From positions 5,642,001-5,706,000 of the forward strand of contig NZ_CP112880.1 of NCBI RefSeq assembly GCF_028747205.1: a DNA stretch of 64,000 nt, in the 5' to 3' direction. The stretch comes from Streptomyces sp. CA-278952 (lineage in GTDB: Bacteria; Actinomycetota; Actinomycetes; Streptomycetales; Streptomycetaceae). The notes under the pieces were generated by a model, which was given only the letters and a program-made list of their open reading frames with translations, did not search any database and was not told the DNA's origin. Below are positions 15,541 through 22,966 of the stretch, in pieces. A program made the translations under genes and the position numbers. Position 1 is the first letter of the stretch; every line of letters starts with the position of its first letter.

Positions 15541-16496
15541 GGGGCGACTCCTTGCGTCAGCAGTTCAGCGAATGCGGTGGACATCGGGAGGCCGGTGGAC
15601 TCCTCCAGCCACCCCCACTGTCCGTTCGGGTTCAGCTCCAGCCACCAGAGGCCACCGGTCTTGTCGACGGCGAAGTCGAAACTTCCCGAGGCCAGCTCGA
15701 AGTGGTCCAGGTATGACAGGAGCGCCTTCTCCACGCGGTCGGGCAGGTCCACCACTCGGTAGGACAAGGCCGAGTAATCCTTGCGCCAGTCCAGCATCCC
15801 GGACTCGATCCGTACGGCGAACACCTGTCGGCCGACGACCAGCACGCGAAGATCGGCCGCCTTGTTCACCACGGCCTGGAACAGATGCGGGGCCACAGCC
15901 ACGCGCTCGTCGATCTCTGTCGCCACGACCGGGTCGGCCCACCCGGTGAGGGGAACACCACCTCGCTGGTAGGGCGTCCACCGGAGCGTCTTGAAAATCG
16001 CCTGATCGTGGCTGTCGACGAAGGACCGCGCCTCGTCCGGGTCGTTCGTGACCAGCGTCGGCGGCACCGTCAACCCGAGGCGCTGAGCAACCGCGAGTTG
16101 GGCCGGCTTGTAGTCGGCGGCGGCGTTGCGCAGGGGATGGTTGACCCACAGTGGTCCGTCGAGGGCGTACAAGGCCCCGCCGAGCCCGTAGCGGGTGTGG
16201 GCCGCCGCGAACCGTGCGTCGTCCGCACCGAGATGGCCGAAGGCCGGCCACACCGGGCGGCGCCAGTACACCGACCGGACCTCAGCCAGCTCCACGGTCC
16301 GCGACGGGGTGCGGAGCTGCCCGGCCACAGGGACCGGGCAGCTCCCGAACCGAGCGGAGACCGTCAGGGCCACCCCGATGTCGGCGGGGTTGAACCTGGC
16401 GACCGGCACGTTGCGCCGATTCAGCTCGCTGATCACCATGTCGGCGGTCAGATCGTCCGCCTCGGTGGCCACCAGCACCGGCCTGTTGTCGGTCAT
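15537..16496 (-). CDS. tgmB: ATP-grasp ribosomal peptide maturase (graspetide macrocyclase)
   Basis: 319 residues with ATP-grasp layout: N-terminal SVYWRRPVWPAF, ATP-binding Lys in AIFKTLRWTPY, central DLRVLVVGRQVFAVRI and the Mg-binding ELNPNGQWGW at 287-296. In graspetide biosynthesis this enzyme phosphorylates Glu/Asp side chains of the precursor and joins them to Thr/Ser hydroxyls (esters) or Lys (amides). It begins 3 bases after the precursor stop and overlaps the methyltransferase, so the three genes are one transcription and translation unit. Confidence 0.9.
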   Translation of the reverse strand: MTDNRPVLVATEADDLTADMVISELNRRNVPVARFNPADIGVALTVSARFGSCPVPVAGQLRTPSRTVELAEVRSVYWRRPVWPAFGHLGADDARFAAAHTRYGLGGALYALDGPLWVNHPLRNAAADYKPAQLAVAQRLGLTVPPTLVTNDPDEARSFVDSHDQAIFKTLRWTPYQRGGVPLTGWADPVVATEIDERVAVAPHLFQAVVNKAADLRVLVVGRQVFAVRIESGMLDWRKDYSALSYRVVDLPDRVEKALLSYLDHFELASGSFDFAVDKTGGLWWLELNPNGQWGWLEESTGLPMSTAFAELLTQGVAP

Positions 16497-16499
16497 CGC

Positions 16500-16754
16500 T
16501 CAGTCCTGCTCGGAGTCCTGGTCGTGCCCCTGGTCGGGGGCGGAGTCCGAGTTCGTGATCGTGCTTGTCTCGGTGCCCTTGGCGGTGCCGTGCTTGCCCA
16601 TCTCGACCACCGTGCCGACGCGGTCGGCGAAGATGCCGAGCTGGGTGTCGGGGTCGAGCGCGACGGACGTGTGGGGGCGATATGTGACGGTCGGGTATGG
16701 GGCAAGCCGACCGGCTCCCCAGGGACGCACGCGGTGCTCAATTGCGGTAGCCAT
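16500..16754 (-). CDS. tgmA: Graspetide precursor peptide (ATP-grasp-modified RiPP)
   Basis: 84 residues, ATG with GGAGG 5 bases upstream. Leader: RPWGAGRLAPYP (10-21), the recognition-type motif of this precursor family, then LDPDTQLGIF (33-42) and VEMGKHGT (50-57). The C-terminal core is Thr-rich (T57, T61, T63, T65, T67), followed by acidic residues (D70, D74, D78, D80, E82, D84) that can act as ester donors. No Asp-Gly pair occurs in the core. First gene of the operon, facing a regulator across 115 bp. TAGCTT on the minus strand at 16793-16798 is a possible -10. Confidence 0.88.
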   Translation of the reverse strand: MATAIEHRVRPWGAGRLAPYPTVTYRPHTSVALDPDTQLGIFADRVGTVVEMGKHGTAKGTETSTITNSDSAPDQGHDQDSEQD

Positions 16755-16869
16755 ACCGGCCTCCTTGACGGGGGTGGTTGTTGTCGAATCAGAAGCTACG
16801 GTCACCGTCGATGGAGTAGGACTGACCGGAGGTACGGGTTTGGGCGACCGACGACATCGGGGGTGCGGC

Positions 16870-17973
16870 ATGAACGCGAAGGAAGTCACTCGCGGACGCG
16901 CGACCGCGGGCGTGGTCGCCGGGTTCGTACTCCGCGTGGCCCGGGAGAGTACAAGCATCCGCACGCAGGCCGGTATGGCTGACGCGATGGCGGTTGATCT
17001 TGCCACCTGGCAGGGATGGGAGACCGGACGACGACCGCTTGCCCATGTCAAGGCCGGTGTCCTGCTCGACATTCGGCGCCGATTACTTGCGTTGGGCGCC
17101 GACCCCGATGTCCTTCACCTTCTCGACCCGGCGATGTGTGCAGACCGCGTCATCACGTCCACGATTTATCCAGAGGTCAACTCCCGTCACCCACTCGCGG
17201 CCTGGGTGCACACCCGCGACACGGCCCACATGATCGCCTGGGCTCTCAACGGCACCGTTCCGCCCGCTCTGGCCCGTAGAGCGGCTACGAGACGTCGCGG
17301 CCCCGTGGCCAAGGCCCCGCTCCTGTCGGCGCCCGACCGAAGCGTGTTCTTCGCGCACCTTCGTGAGACCGCCGAATCCGCGTTGCGCGCCGGAGAGGAC
17401 GGGCTGCTGCTCCACCGCCAGTGCCTCTACCTCTGCTCCTACGACCAAGGCCCCGAGGCGACATCGTGGATGGTGCATGCTCTGCACCGCAACCGTGACC
17501 TGATCTCTGTGCGAGGTTGGACTCCGCACTGGGCCGCCGCTCGATCAACTGTCGCCGCACTGAGGAGACTTGGCGACCATCGGCCTCTGCTGGACTTCAT
17601 TGACAGAGGTTTGGCGGGCGACGACTCTGCTGAGATCGCGAACCTCAACTACTGGGTCTACTGGTTCGGTTCGATCCGGGAGGCGCAGCCGGATGACGGC
17701 TTCATGCGGCACGATCCAGCCAACTGGGAGCCCGTGCGGCTCCTTCGCGGACTCGCCGTCGGCCTCCAACAGGCTCCGGCGTACATGGACCTCTACGTCC
17801 ACTCGCTATGGGCTCTGCTGTCCACCAACCGGTGGCTGCCCCTGGCAGACCCGGTTCTCGCGGATGGTCTGGCCACACAGACCGCCCAGCTCCTTGACCA
17901 CGAGGGGATCTCTCTGAGAGCGAGGCGGGAACTCAGCGCGGTGCATTACGTTCTACGCGAGAACCGCACATGA
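16870..17973 (+). CDS. XRE-like transcriptional regulator divergent from the graspetide operon, contains a TTA codon
   Basis: 367 residues. The N-terminal 65 residues form a helix-turn-helix (VLRVARESTSIRTQAGMADAM ... WQGWETGRRPLA); the rest is a helical, possibly tetratricopeptide-like region (FFAHLRETAESALRAGEDGL, LRRLGDHRPLLDFIDRGLAG). The position suggests control of the precursor operon. Codon 72 is TTA (17083-17085), so translation should depend on the bldA tRNA. The last bases overlap an ATG (17970) of the following frame. Confidence 0.75.
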   Translation: MNAKEVTRGRATAGVVAGFVLRVARESTSIRTQAGMADAMAVDLATWQGWETGRRPLAHVKAGVLLDIRRRLLALGADPDVLHLLDPAMCADRVITSTIYPEVNSRHPLAAWVHTRDTAHMIAWALNGTVPPALARRAATRRRGPVAKAPLLSAPDRSVFFAHLRETAESALRAGEDGLLLHRQCLYLCSYDQGPEATSWMVHALHRNRDLISVRGWTPHWAAARSTVAALRRLGDHRPLLDFIDRGLAGDDSAEIANLNYWVYWFGSIREAQPDDGFMRHDPANWEPVRLLRGLAVGLQQAPAYMDLYVHSLWALLSTNRWLPLADPVLADGLATQTAQLLDHEGISLRARRELSAVHYVLRENRT

Positions 17974-17993
17974 CATATCGGAGGTCGCACTTC

Positions 17994-18575
17994 ATGGCGG
18001 ACACAGAGCAGGAGCAGGCAAAGGGCACTACAGGCTTCCTGCTGGAAATGGGGATGCTCAAGCGCGCCAAGCGGTCCGGGTGGTGGATCGCAGGGGTGAA
18101 GGACCCCGAGACCATCGCGGAGCACAGCTTCAGAGTCGCGCTGATCGGCTCCGTACTCGCCATGATGGAGGGCGCCGATCCGGCGAAGGCTGCTCTCCTC
18201 GGCCTGTGGCACGACACCCAGGAAACTCGCGTCGGCGACATCCCGCACATCGGCCGCCGCTACCTCGAAGCCGCCGGGAACGAGAAAGTCACCGCCGACC
18301 AAGTATCGGCCGTACATCCGGCGGTCAAGGCCGGTGCCCAGCGGATCGTGGAGGAGTACGAGAACGGCGACTCCCCCGAAGTCGTCTGCGCGCACGACGC
18401 CGACAAGCTCGAATGCCTCCTCCAAGCCGTCGAGTACCGCGAACAGGGCTGCTCCAACGTCCAGCCCTGGATCGACAGCAGCATCGCCAAGCTCAAAACG
18501 CCTTCTGCCCAGGCCCTCGCCGAGGCCGCGCTCACCATGACGTCGATCGAGTGGCAGCAGACGTACCTCCGTTGA
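17994..18575 (+). CDS. HD-domain hydrolase (YfbR / 5'-deoxynucleotidase-like)
   Basis: 193 residues from the ATG at 17994, which has CGGAGG at 17979-17984; an ATG at 17970 overlapping the regulator is possible but has no site. HD-domain ligands: His in TIAEHSFRVALIG, HD in LLGLWHDTQETRVGDIPH, and a distal Asp in CAHDADKLECLLQA. Related enzymes hydrolyse nucleoside 5'-monophosphates. Its link to the graspetide cluster is position only. Confidence 0.75.
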   Translation: MADTEQEQAKGTTGFLLEMGMLKRAKRSGWWIAGVKDPETIAEHSFRVALIGSVLAMMEGADPAKAALLGLWHDTQETRVGDIPHIGRRYLEAAGNEKVTADQVSAVHPAVKAGAQRIVEEYENGDSPEVVCAHDADKLECLLQAVEYREQGCSNVQPWIDSSIAKLKTPSAQALAEAALTMTSIEWQQTYLR

Positions 18576-18583
18576 GACCGGTT

Positions 18584-18609
18584 CCTCGGCCTCGTCCTGT
18601 GGGCCGAGG
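18584..18609 (+). terminator. Possible terminator after the HD gene
   Basis: 8-bp stem CCTCGGCC (18584-18591) with 18602-18609, loop 10, starting 8 bases after the stop. Confidence 0.5.
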
Positions 18610-18716
18610 CATCAATGCGGGTCCGCGGTTCCCATGCCGTACGCGTCGCCGCGCTCGGGCACGGTGGCTCCCGTCCGGCCGGGGCGGACCGCGACCGATC
18701 GGGCAGGACACCCTGT

Positions 18717-19583
18717 TCAGAGGGCCTTCAGCGGCTCCAGGGCGTCGAACCGGTCGTCCGCCTGTGCCGGCCGCAGCGTGACGCGGGTGACCTGCCCGCC
18801 CGCCGTGCTGATCTCGATGGTGGCGAAGGGGTGCCCGCCCGGGGCGATGACGTACATCGGCCGGCCGTTGACGGTGAGGCGGCAGGCCGCCCGGATGCGG
18901 CCGCGGAACCGCGCGGTCTCGGCGGCGATGTCGGCGGCACCGGTCACGGTGGTGGCGCCGCCGTGCGGCAGGAGCGCCGCCTCGGCGTCGCGGACGCTGT
19001 CGGGCGCGAGCAGGTGGATCATGCCGCGCGTGTCCCCGGTCCGGGCCGCCGCCATGAAGGCGTCCACGATCCGCTGATCCGCCCGGCCGGGCTCCTCCAC
19101 GCCCTGCCGGGCCGGGGCGAGGCGTCGGCGTGCGCGGCTGGCGTGCTGCTTGGCGCTGGGCACGGTCGCGCCCAGCACCTCCGCGATCCGGTCGAACGGG
19201 GTGGAGAACAGGTCGTGCAGGACGTACGCGACCCGTTGGGGCGGGGTCAGCCGGTCCAGCAGGACCATCAGCGCCCGGGATACGTCCTCGGCACGGAGGA
19301 CCGCCTCGTCCGCGGCCAGGTCCACCGCCGGGACGGCTTCCGCGAGCAACGGCGCTTCGGCGCGGCGGCGGCGGGCGCGCAGCTCGTCCAGGCAGACCCG
19401 GGCGGTGACGGTCGTGAGCCAGGCCGACGGGTTCTCGACCGGCGGTGACGACCGGGCGGTGGCGGCCCGCACCCAGGCGGTCTGGACGGCGTCCTGGGCG
19501 TCCTGGGCCGAGCCCAGCATGCGGTGGGCGACGGACAGGAGACGCGGGCGCGCGGTCTCGAACTCTTCGACCGTGATCGGCAT
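18717..19583 (-). CDS. ECF-type sigma factor with C-terminal SnoaL-like domain (SigJ-like)
   Basis: 288 residues: sigma region 2 (ARPRLLSVAHRMLGSAQDAQ, QTAWVRA), region 4 (LDRLTPPQRVAYVLHDLFS ... VPSAKQHASRARRRL), then an SnoaL/NTF2-like domain of about 115 residues that regulates such sigmas in cis. The linker pattern WLTTVTARVCLDELRARR is typical of this group. The start at 19583 has AAGG upstream; an in-frame GTG at 19592 coincides with that site. It faces a DoxX gene across 106 bp; such pairs are common and the sigma often drives its neighbour. Confidence 0.85.
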   Translation of the reverse strand: MPITVEEFETARPRLLSVAHRMLGSAQDAQDAVQTAWVRAATARSSPPVENPSAWLTTVTARVCLDELRARRRRAEAPLLAEAVPAVDLAADEAVLRAEDVSRALMVLLDRLTPPQRVAYVLHDLFSTPFDRIAEVLGATVPSAKQHASRARRRLAPARQGVEEPGRADQRIVDAFMAAARTGDTRGMIHLLAPDSVRDAEAALLPHGGATTVTGAADIAAETARFRGRIRAACRLTVNGRPMYVIAPGGHPFATIEISTAGGQVTRVTLRPAQADDRFDALEPLKAL

Positions 19584-19689
19584 GGGTGTCACCTTCGGGG
19601 GCCGACGGACGTCAGGACGGGTGGTTGGAGAACCTTCCTGTCCGCCTCCCGAGAGATGAGAACGCCATGAGCCTACAGCTGGTGATCAC

Positions 19690-20046
19690 ATGAGTTCCGT
19701 ACTGTTCGTCGCCACGGTGGGGTGCGTCGTCGTGAACGTGCTGATCGCGGTCGCGGACTTCGCGCGGGCGCCCTTCGTCCTGGCGAACTCCGCGGAGGTC
19801 CGGCTCCCGCCGACTGCGGTGCCGTATCTGGCGACGCTCAAGCTCGCGGGCGCCGCCGGCCTCCTCATCGGCCTGTTCGGGGTCCCCTGGCTGGGCCTGG
19901 CGGCGGCGATCGGCCTGACCGTGTTCTTCGTCGGCGCGGTCCTGGCCCACGTCCGCGTCCGCGTCTTCCACAACATCGCCTTCCCGGGGATCTACCTGCT
20001 GCTCGCCGTCGCCAGTACCGGCTTCTTCGCAGGCGGCGGGCGGTGA
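19690..20046 (+). CDS. DoxX-family membrane protein
   Basis: 118 residues, four hydrophobic segments (SVLFVATVGCVVVNVLIAVA, AGAAGLLIGLFGVPWLG, AAIGLTVFFVGAVLAHV, IYLLLAVASTGFFAG) and the DoxX-like VPYLATLKLAGAAGLLIG. Poor ribosome site. Probably a target of the divergent ECF sigma factor. Confidence 0.75.
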   Translation: MSSVLFVATVGCVVVNVLIAVADFARAPFVLANSAEVRLPPTAVPYLATLKLAGAAGLLIGLFGVPWLGLAAAIGLTVFFVGAVLAHVRVRVFHNIAFPGIYLLLAVASTGFFAGGGR

Positions 20047-20188
20047 TCGCCGCCTGCGCGGACCTTCACACCGGCGAGGGCCGAGAACTCGCCGTCGTCC
20101 ACGCCTGGCCGGCTGGACCGGGGCCCGTGCGACAGTCGCGCGGGCTCCACGCCGGTTTCGAGCGGCGCCCCGGGGGCAACCGGCCGCC

Positions 20189-20449
20189 ATGGACACCCAC
20201 GCGCACACCGAAGAAGAGGCCCCGACCCAGGGGGACGAGCACCACGTCCTCCTCAGCGCCGACACCAACGGCGACGGCAAACCCGATGTATGGATGACGG
20301 ACACCACCGGTGACGGGAGAGCGGACCTCTACCAGTTCGACACCACCGGCGACGGCGCGATCGATGTGACGGTGGTCGAGGGAGCGGACGAGCCCGGCAC
20401 GGACCGGCTCGTCGTCGAGGGCGACGGCGGCCACCCCCAGCAGGTCTGA
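20189..20449 (+). CDS. Small acidic protein with three calcium-loop-like repeats
   Basis: 86 residues, very acidic, no signal peptide. Three D-x-N/T-G-D-G-x-x-D motifs in a row: DTNGDGKPD, DTTGDGRAD and DTTGDGAID, spaced about 12-13 residues, as in EF-hand/dockerin-like calcium loops. No clear ribosome site before the ATG. Calcium binding is inferred; function unknown. Confidence 0.6.
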   Translation: MDTHAHTEEEAPTQGDEHHVLLSADTNGDGKPDVWMTDTTGDGRADLYQFDTTGDGAIDVTVVEGADEPGTDRLVVEGDGGHPQQV

Positions 20450-20485
20450 AGCCATGACCTCCCATCGCGGCGGAGAGGTGGGGGC

Positions 20486-21076
20486 ATGACCGCTTCTGCC
20501 GGAGAAGCACACGACGGTACGGGCCGCTGGAGCGTGGCGGGGCCCGTCCTAACCGTCCTGTCGGCGGCGGCGGTGGGAGGCTTCCTGACGGGGGCGGTCC
20601 TTGGTGAGGGCGAGAGGGATCTTCCGCAGGGGCTGTTCCTCGCCGCCGCCTTCGTCCTGCTGGGCGCGGGTGCGTTCGCCGCGACCTGGTGGTGGAACCG
20701 GCGCCGGGCGGCGAAGTTCGGGATGAGCGCGGGCCGCTACCTGCGGGTAGGCCGCCTGATCCGGCGCGGCGAGGCGCCGGACGACCCCACCGAGCGCGCG
20801 GCCGCGGTCGACATCGCCGCACGCATGCGGCGTGCGCTGGGTTCCTCCTCACGCCGGTGGGTGTGGTGGCTCGTGGGAGCGGGCGCGCTGCTGTGGTTCG
20901 TGAGCGGGGTGTTCCTCGTCGTCGACGGCAGCTACGGACGTGCCTCCTACAACCTCGTGATGGCGGGCCTGCTCCTCGTCAACCCGCTGGCCATGCGCGG
21001 TCGCCGTCGGCGGATGAAGGCCGCGGAGCGGGCTCTGGGCACCCGGCCCCCGTCGGCCACGCCGCCGTCCGTGTGA
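20486..21076 (+). CDS. Integral membrane protein of unknown function
   Basis: 196 residues, GGAGAGGTGGGGG before the ATG. Four predicted membrane helices: two near the N-terminus (VAGPVLTVLSAAAVGGFLTG, LFLAAAFVLLGAGAFAATWW) and two after a charged cytoplasmic stretch (WVWWLVGAGALLWFVSGVFL, YNLVMAGLLLVNPLAM), with an Arg-rich end. Same strand as the preceding acidic gene, 36 bp away. Confidence 0.65.
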   Translation: MTASAGEAHDGTGRWSVAGPVLTVLSAAAVGGFLTGAVLGEGERDLPQGLFLAAAFVLLGAGAFAATWWWNRRRAAKFGMSAGRYLRVGRLIRRGEAPDDPTERAAAVDIAARMRRALGSSSRRWVWWLVGAGALLWFVSGVFLVVDGSYGRASYNLVMAGLLLVNPLAMRGRRRRMKAAERALGTRPPSATPPSV

Positions 21077-21137
21077 CGCAGTACCGGTATCGGGCAGAAG
21101 TGCACGGCCGACGCGATGGTCGGAGTGGAGTCCTGAA

Positions 21138-21959
21138 TCAGCCGTGGCGGTCTATCGCCTCACGGATCCAGCCCGCGTAGGCGGGTGCGCTGGTGTAGAG
21201 CCCCGGTCCATCGCTGCACCGCACGTCCGGCGCCCCGGGGCCGGAGGTGACGCCGATGAGCTCCCAGCGCCCCTTCCGGTCCCGCTGGAGCTGGGGGCCG
21301 CCCGAGTCGCCGTTGCACGCCATGGCGTTAGGTATCCGGCTGACGGTGCACAGGCGGGTGCTGTCCGCGTAGCCTGGTGCACAGTCGGTCATCGCGCCCC
21401 GGCGGGTGTCGAGTTCCTGGAGCCGGTCGGGGAAGACCCACGGGGCGTCGGGTGCGTCGTCGGTCCTGCCGAAGCCGAGGATCCGGGTCGGGGTGCCGGG
21501 CCGCCCCGGACGGTCGGCGATGCGGACTGGTTTTTCCGCGACCGGGCGGTTCAGACGGATCAGGGCGATGTCGTCGCGGTTGGGGCCGGTGTTCTCACCG
21601 CTCCGGTAGCCCGGGTGGGACACCGTCTTCGCGACGGACCGGACCGTGCCGCCGGAGTCCTTCCACTCGCTGCCGACCCTGACCGTGCCGTCCAGGGTGA
21701 CCAGCCTCGGGTCCACACAGTGGGCGGCCGTGAGCACCCATCGGGAGTCGATCAACGATCCCCCGCAGACCCCCTTGAACGTCGGGTCGTCCGCACCCGT
21801 CACGGGGATCGACACCATGGACGGGTAGCGCTGGGTGGAATCCTTGCCGTTGACGATGGCTCCGGCGCTGCCGGTCATCGTGGCGGCGCACGCCGCTCCG
21901 GCCAGGAGGACCGTGGCGGCGCGCGCCACCGTACGGCGTGAGGACTTCAAGCGGAACAC
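21138..21959 (-). CDS. Secreted trypsin-like serine protease (S1 family)
   Basis: 273 residues from a GTG with GGAG 5 bases upstream. Sec-type signal peptide (RLKSSRRTVARAATVLLAGA ... GSAGA) followed directly by IVNGKDST, the usual mature N-terminus, so there is little or no propeptide. Catalytic triad: His in LTAAHCVD, Asp in RDDIALIRL, Ser in CNGDSGGPQL. Six Cys suggest disulfides. A 27-bp palindrome lies just upstream of the ribosome site. Confidence 0.92.
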   Translation of the reverse strand: MFRLKSSRRTVARAATVLLAGAACAATMTGSAGAIVNGKDSTQRYPSMVSIPVTGADDPTFKGVCGGSLIDSRWVLTAAHCVDPRLVTLDGTVRVGSEWKDSGGTVRSVAKTVSHPGYRSGENTGPNRDDIALIRLNRPVAEKPVRIADRPGRPGTPTRILGFGRTDDAPDAPWVFPDRLQELDTRRGAMTDCAPGYADSTRLCTVSRIPNAMACNGDSGGPQLQRDRKGRWELIGVTSGPGAPDVRCSDGPGLYTSAPAYAGWIREAIDRHG

Positions 21960-21972
21960 TGGTTCTCCGATC

Positions 21973-21999
21973 GGCTGAGCATGTTCGACATGCTCAGCC
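21973..21999. promoter_or_regulatory. Perfect 27-bp palindrome in front of the protease gene
   Basis: GGCTGAGCATGT-TCG-ACATGCTCAGCC: 12-bp arms around 3 bases, 13 bases before the GTG start. It could be an operator, or an mRNA hairpin next to the ribosome site. Confidence 0.65.
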
Positions 22000-22341
22000 T
22001 CCGCGATCAAGAGCAGCTGATCCATCCGGCCAGCGGGCCTGCCTGAGGTCGGGCCCGCTGGTCCGCGCGGGGTGGGGAGACCCCCCGGACAACGTGGGTC
22101 ATCGACGTCCGGTGTGGCGCCCGGACTGCCGGAGCCGCCCGTCCACACGAGCCTGTTGGACGGAGCCCTCTACGGCACGTGCCGGGCGAAGAACCGGGGC
22201 CCGGTGTCCAGCTCGAACTCCGGGGCGCCGGTGTGCCCGCCGAGGTTGGTGTGCAGCGGAACGGTGACCCGGCGGGCTTCCTGCGAAGCCGTCGCCGTCC
22301 TCAAGCCGCGCAAACAAGTGGATCTGGATGATCCGCTCGTC

Positions 22342-22356
22342 TTACTTCCGAGGTAA
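22342..22356. promoter_or_regulatory. Palindromic operator-like site TTACTTCCGAGGTAA
   Basis: 7-1-7 palindrome (one T-G mismatch) 77 bases upstream of the SnoaL-like gene. Its symmetry and AT-rich ends suit a MarR or TetR dimer site; no regulator lies beside it. Confidence 0.35.
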
Positions 22357-22433
22357 TCGTCTTGGCGTGCCCGTGCTGGCAGGGTTGGCGATCTCTCCGC
22401 GTCGCAGGACGCGGACCGGACGGAGAGGTCGTC

Positions 22434-22877
22434 ATGTCTACAGCCACGTCTGCGAGCACGCGCGCGGTGATCGAGGAGTTGCTGCGCAGAATCGGCGAGG
22501 GCAACCCCGAGCGCATCGCCGAGATGTATGCCGAGCAGGGCGATTGGAAGCTCTCCTGGCCGGAGGCCGAGCACGGCCGTACCGCCACGCCGTGGATCCG
22601 CCACCGGTCCACCCGGGCCGACGCGGCCGCCCACTACCGCGAGCTTGCCGAGCACCACGTGCCGGAGCAGGTGGCGACCGAGATCGAGCGCATCCTTGTC
22701 GACGGAAGCGACGCGGTCGTGCTGGGCGTGATCCGTCAGACCGCCCGGCCCACGGGGCGTGCCTACCGGGCGCGGTTCGCTCTGCACCTCACCGTCGCGG
22801 ACGGCCTCGTCACCCGGCACCATGTCTACGAGGACAGCCTGGCCGTCGCCCATGCCTTCGCAGCGGAGCACCAGTGA
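22434..22877 (+). CDS. SnoaL-like / nuclear transport factor 2-family protein
   Basis: 147 residues, GGAGAGG 5 bases before the ATG. NTF2-like fold expected: N-terminal helices (TRAVIEELLRRIGEGNPERI), AEMYAEQGDWKLSWP, and strands such as DAVVLGVIRQTARPTGRAYR and FALHLTVADGLVTRHHVYED. The family includes ketosteroid-isomerase-like enzymes and ligand-binding proteins; the substrate is unknown. Confidence 0.75.
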   Translation: MSTATSASTRAVIEELLRRIGEGNPERIAEMYAEQGDWKLSWPEAEHGRTATPWIRHRSTRADAAAHYRELAEHHVPEQVATEIERILVDGSDAVVLGVIRQTARPTGRAYRARFALHLTVADGLVTRHHVYEDSLAVAHAFAAEHQ

Positions 22878-22954
22878 AGAACCCGGGCCACCGTGGGGAC
22901 GCCGCCGCTCACACGGCGGCCTGCTGAGCTGCCGCGTGACGGGGACGGCCCGTC

Positions 22955-22966
22955 TATCCTGCGGGC
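22955..22966 (+). promoter_or_regulatory. -10-like element of a probable leaderless HAD gene
   Basis: TATCCT at 22955-22960, then 6 bases, then ATG; no ribosome site. Confidence 0.5.

Larger units (their letters stand above)
21960..22433. other. 474-bp stretch without a convincing gene
   Basis: Holds the palindrome at 21973-21999, a second palindrome at 22342-22356, and between them GC-rich DNA with no supported gene. A minus-strand frame ending near 22172 reads VPLHTNLGGHTGAPEFELDT in protein-like fashion and could be the tail of a lost gene, but no upstream domain can be found. Confidence 0.5.

Noticed and set aside
22170..22300. Minus-strand protein-like tail (VPLHTNLGGHTGAPEFELDT)
   Set aside because: No upstream domain, start or ribosome site in that frame; at most a remnant.
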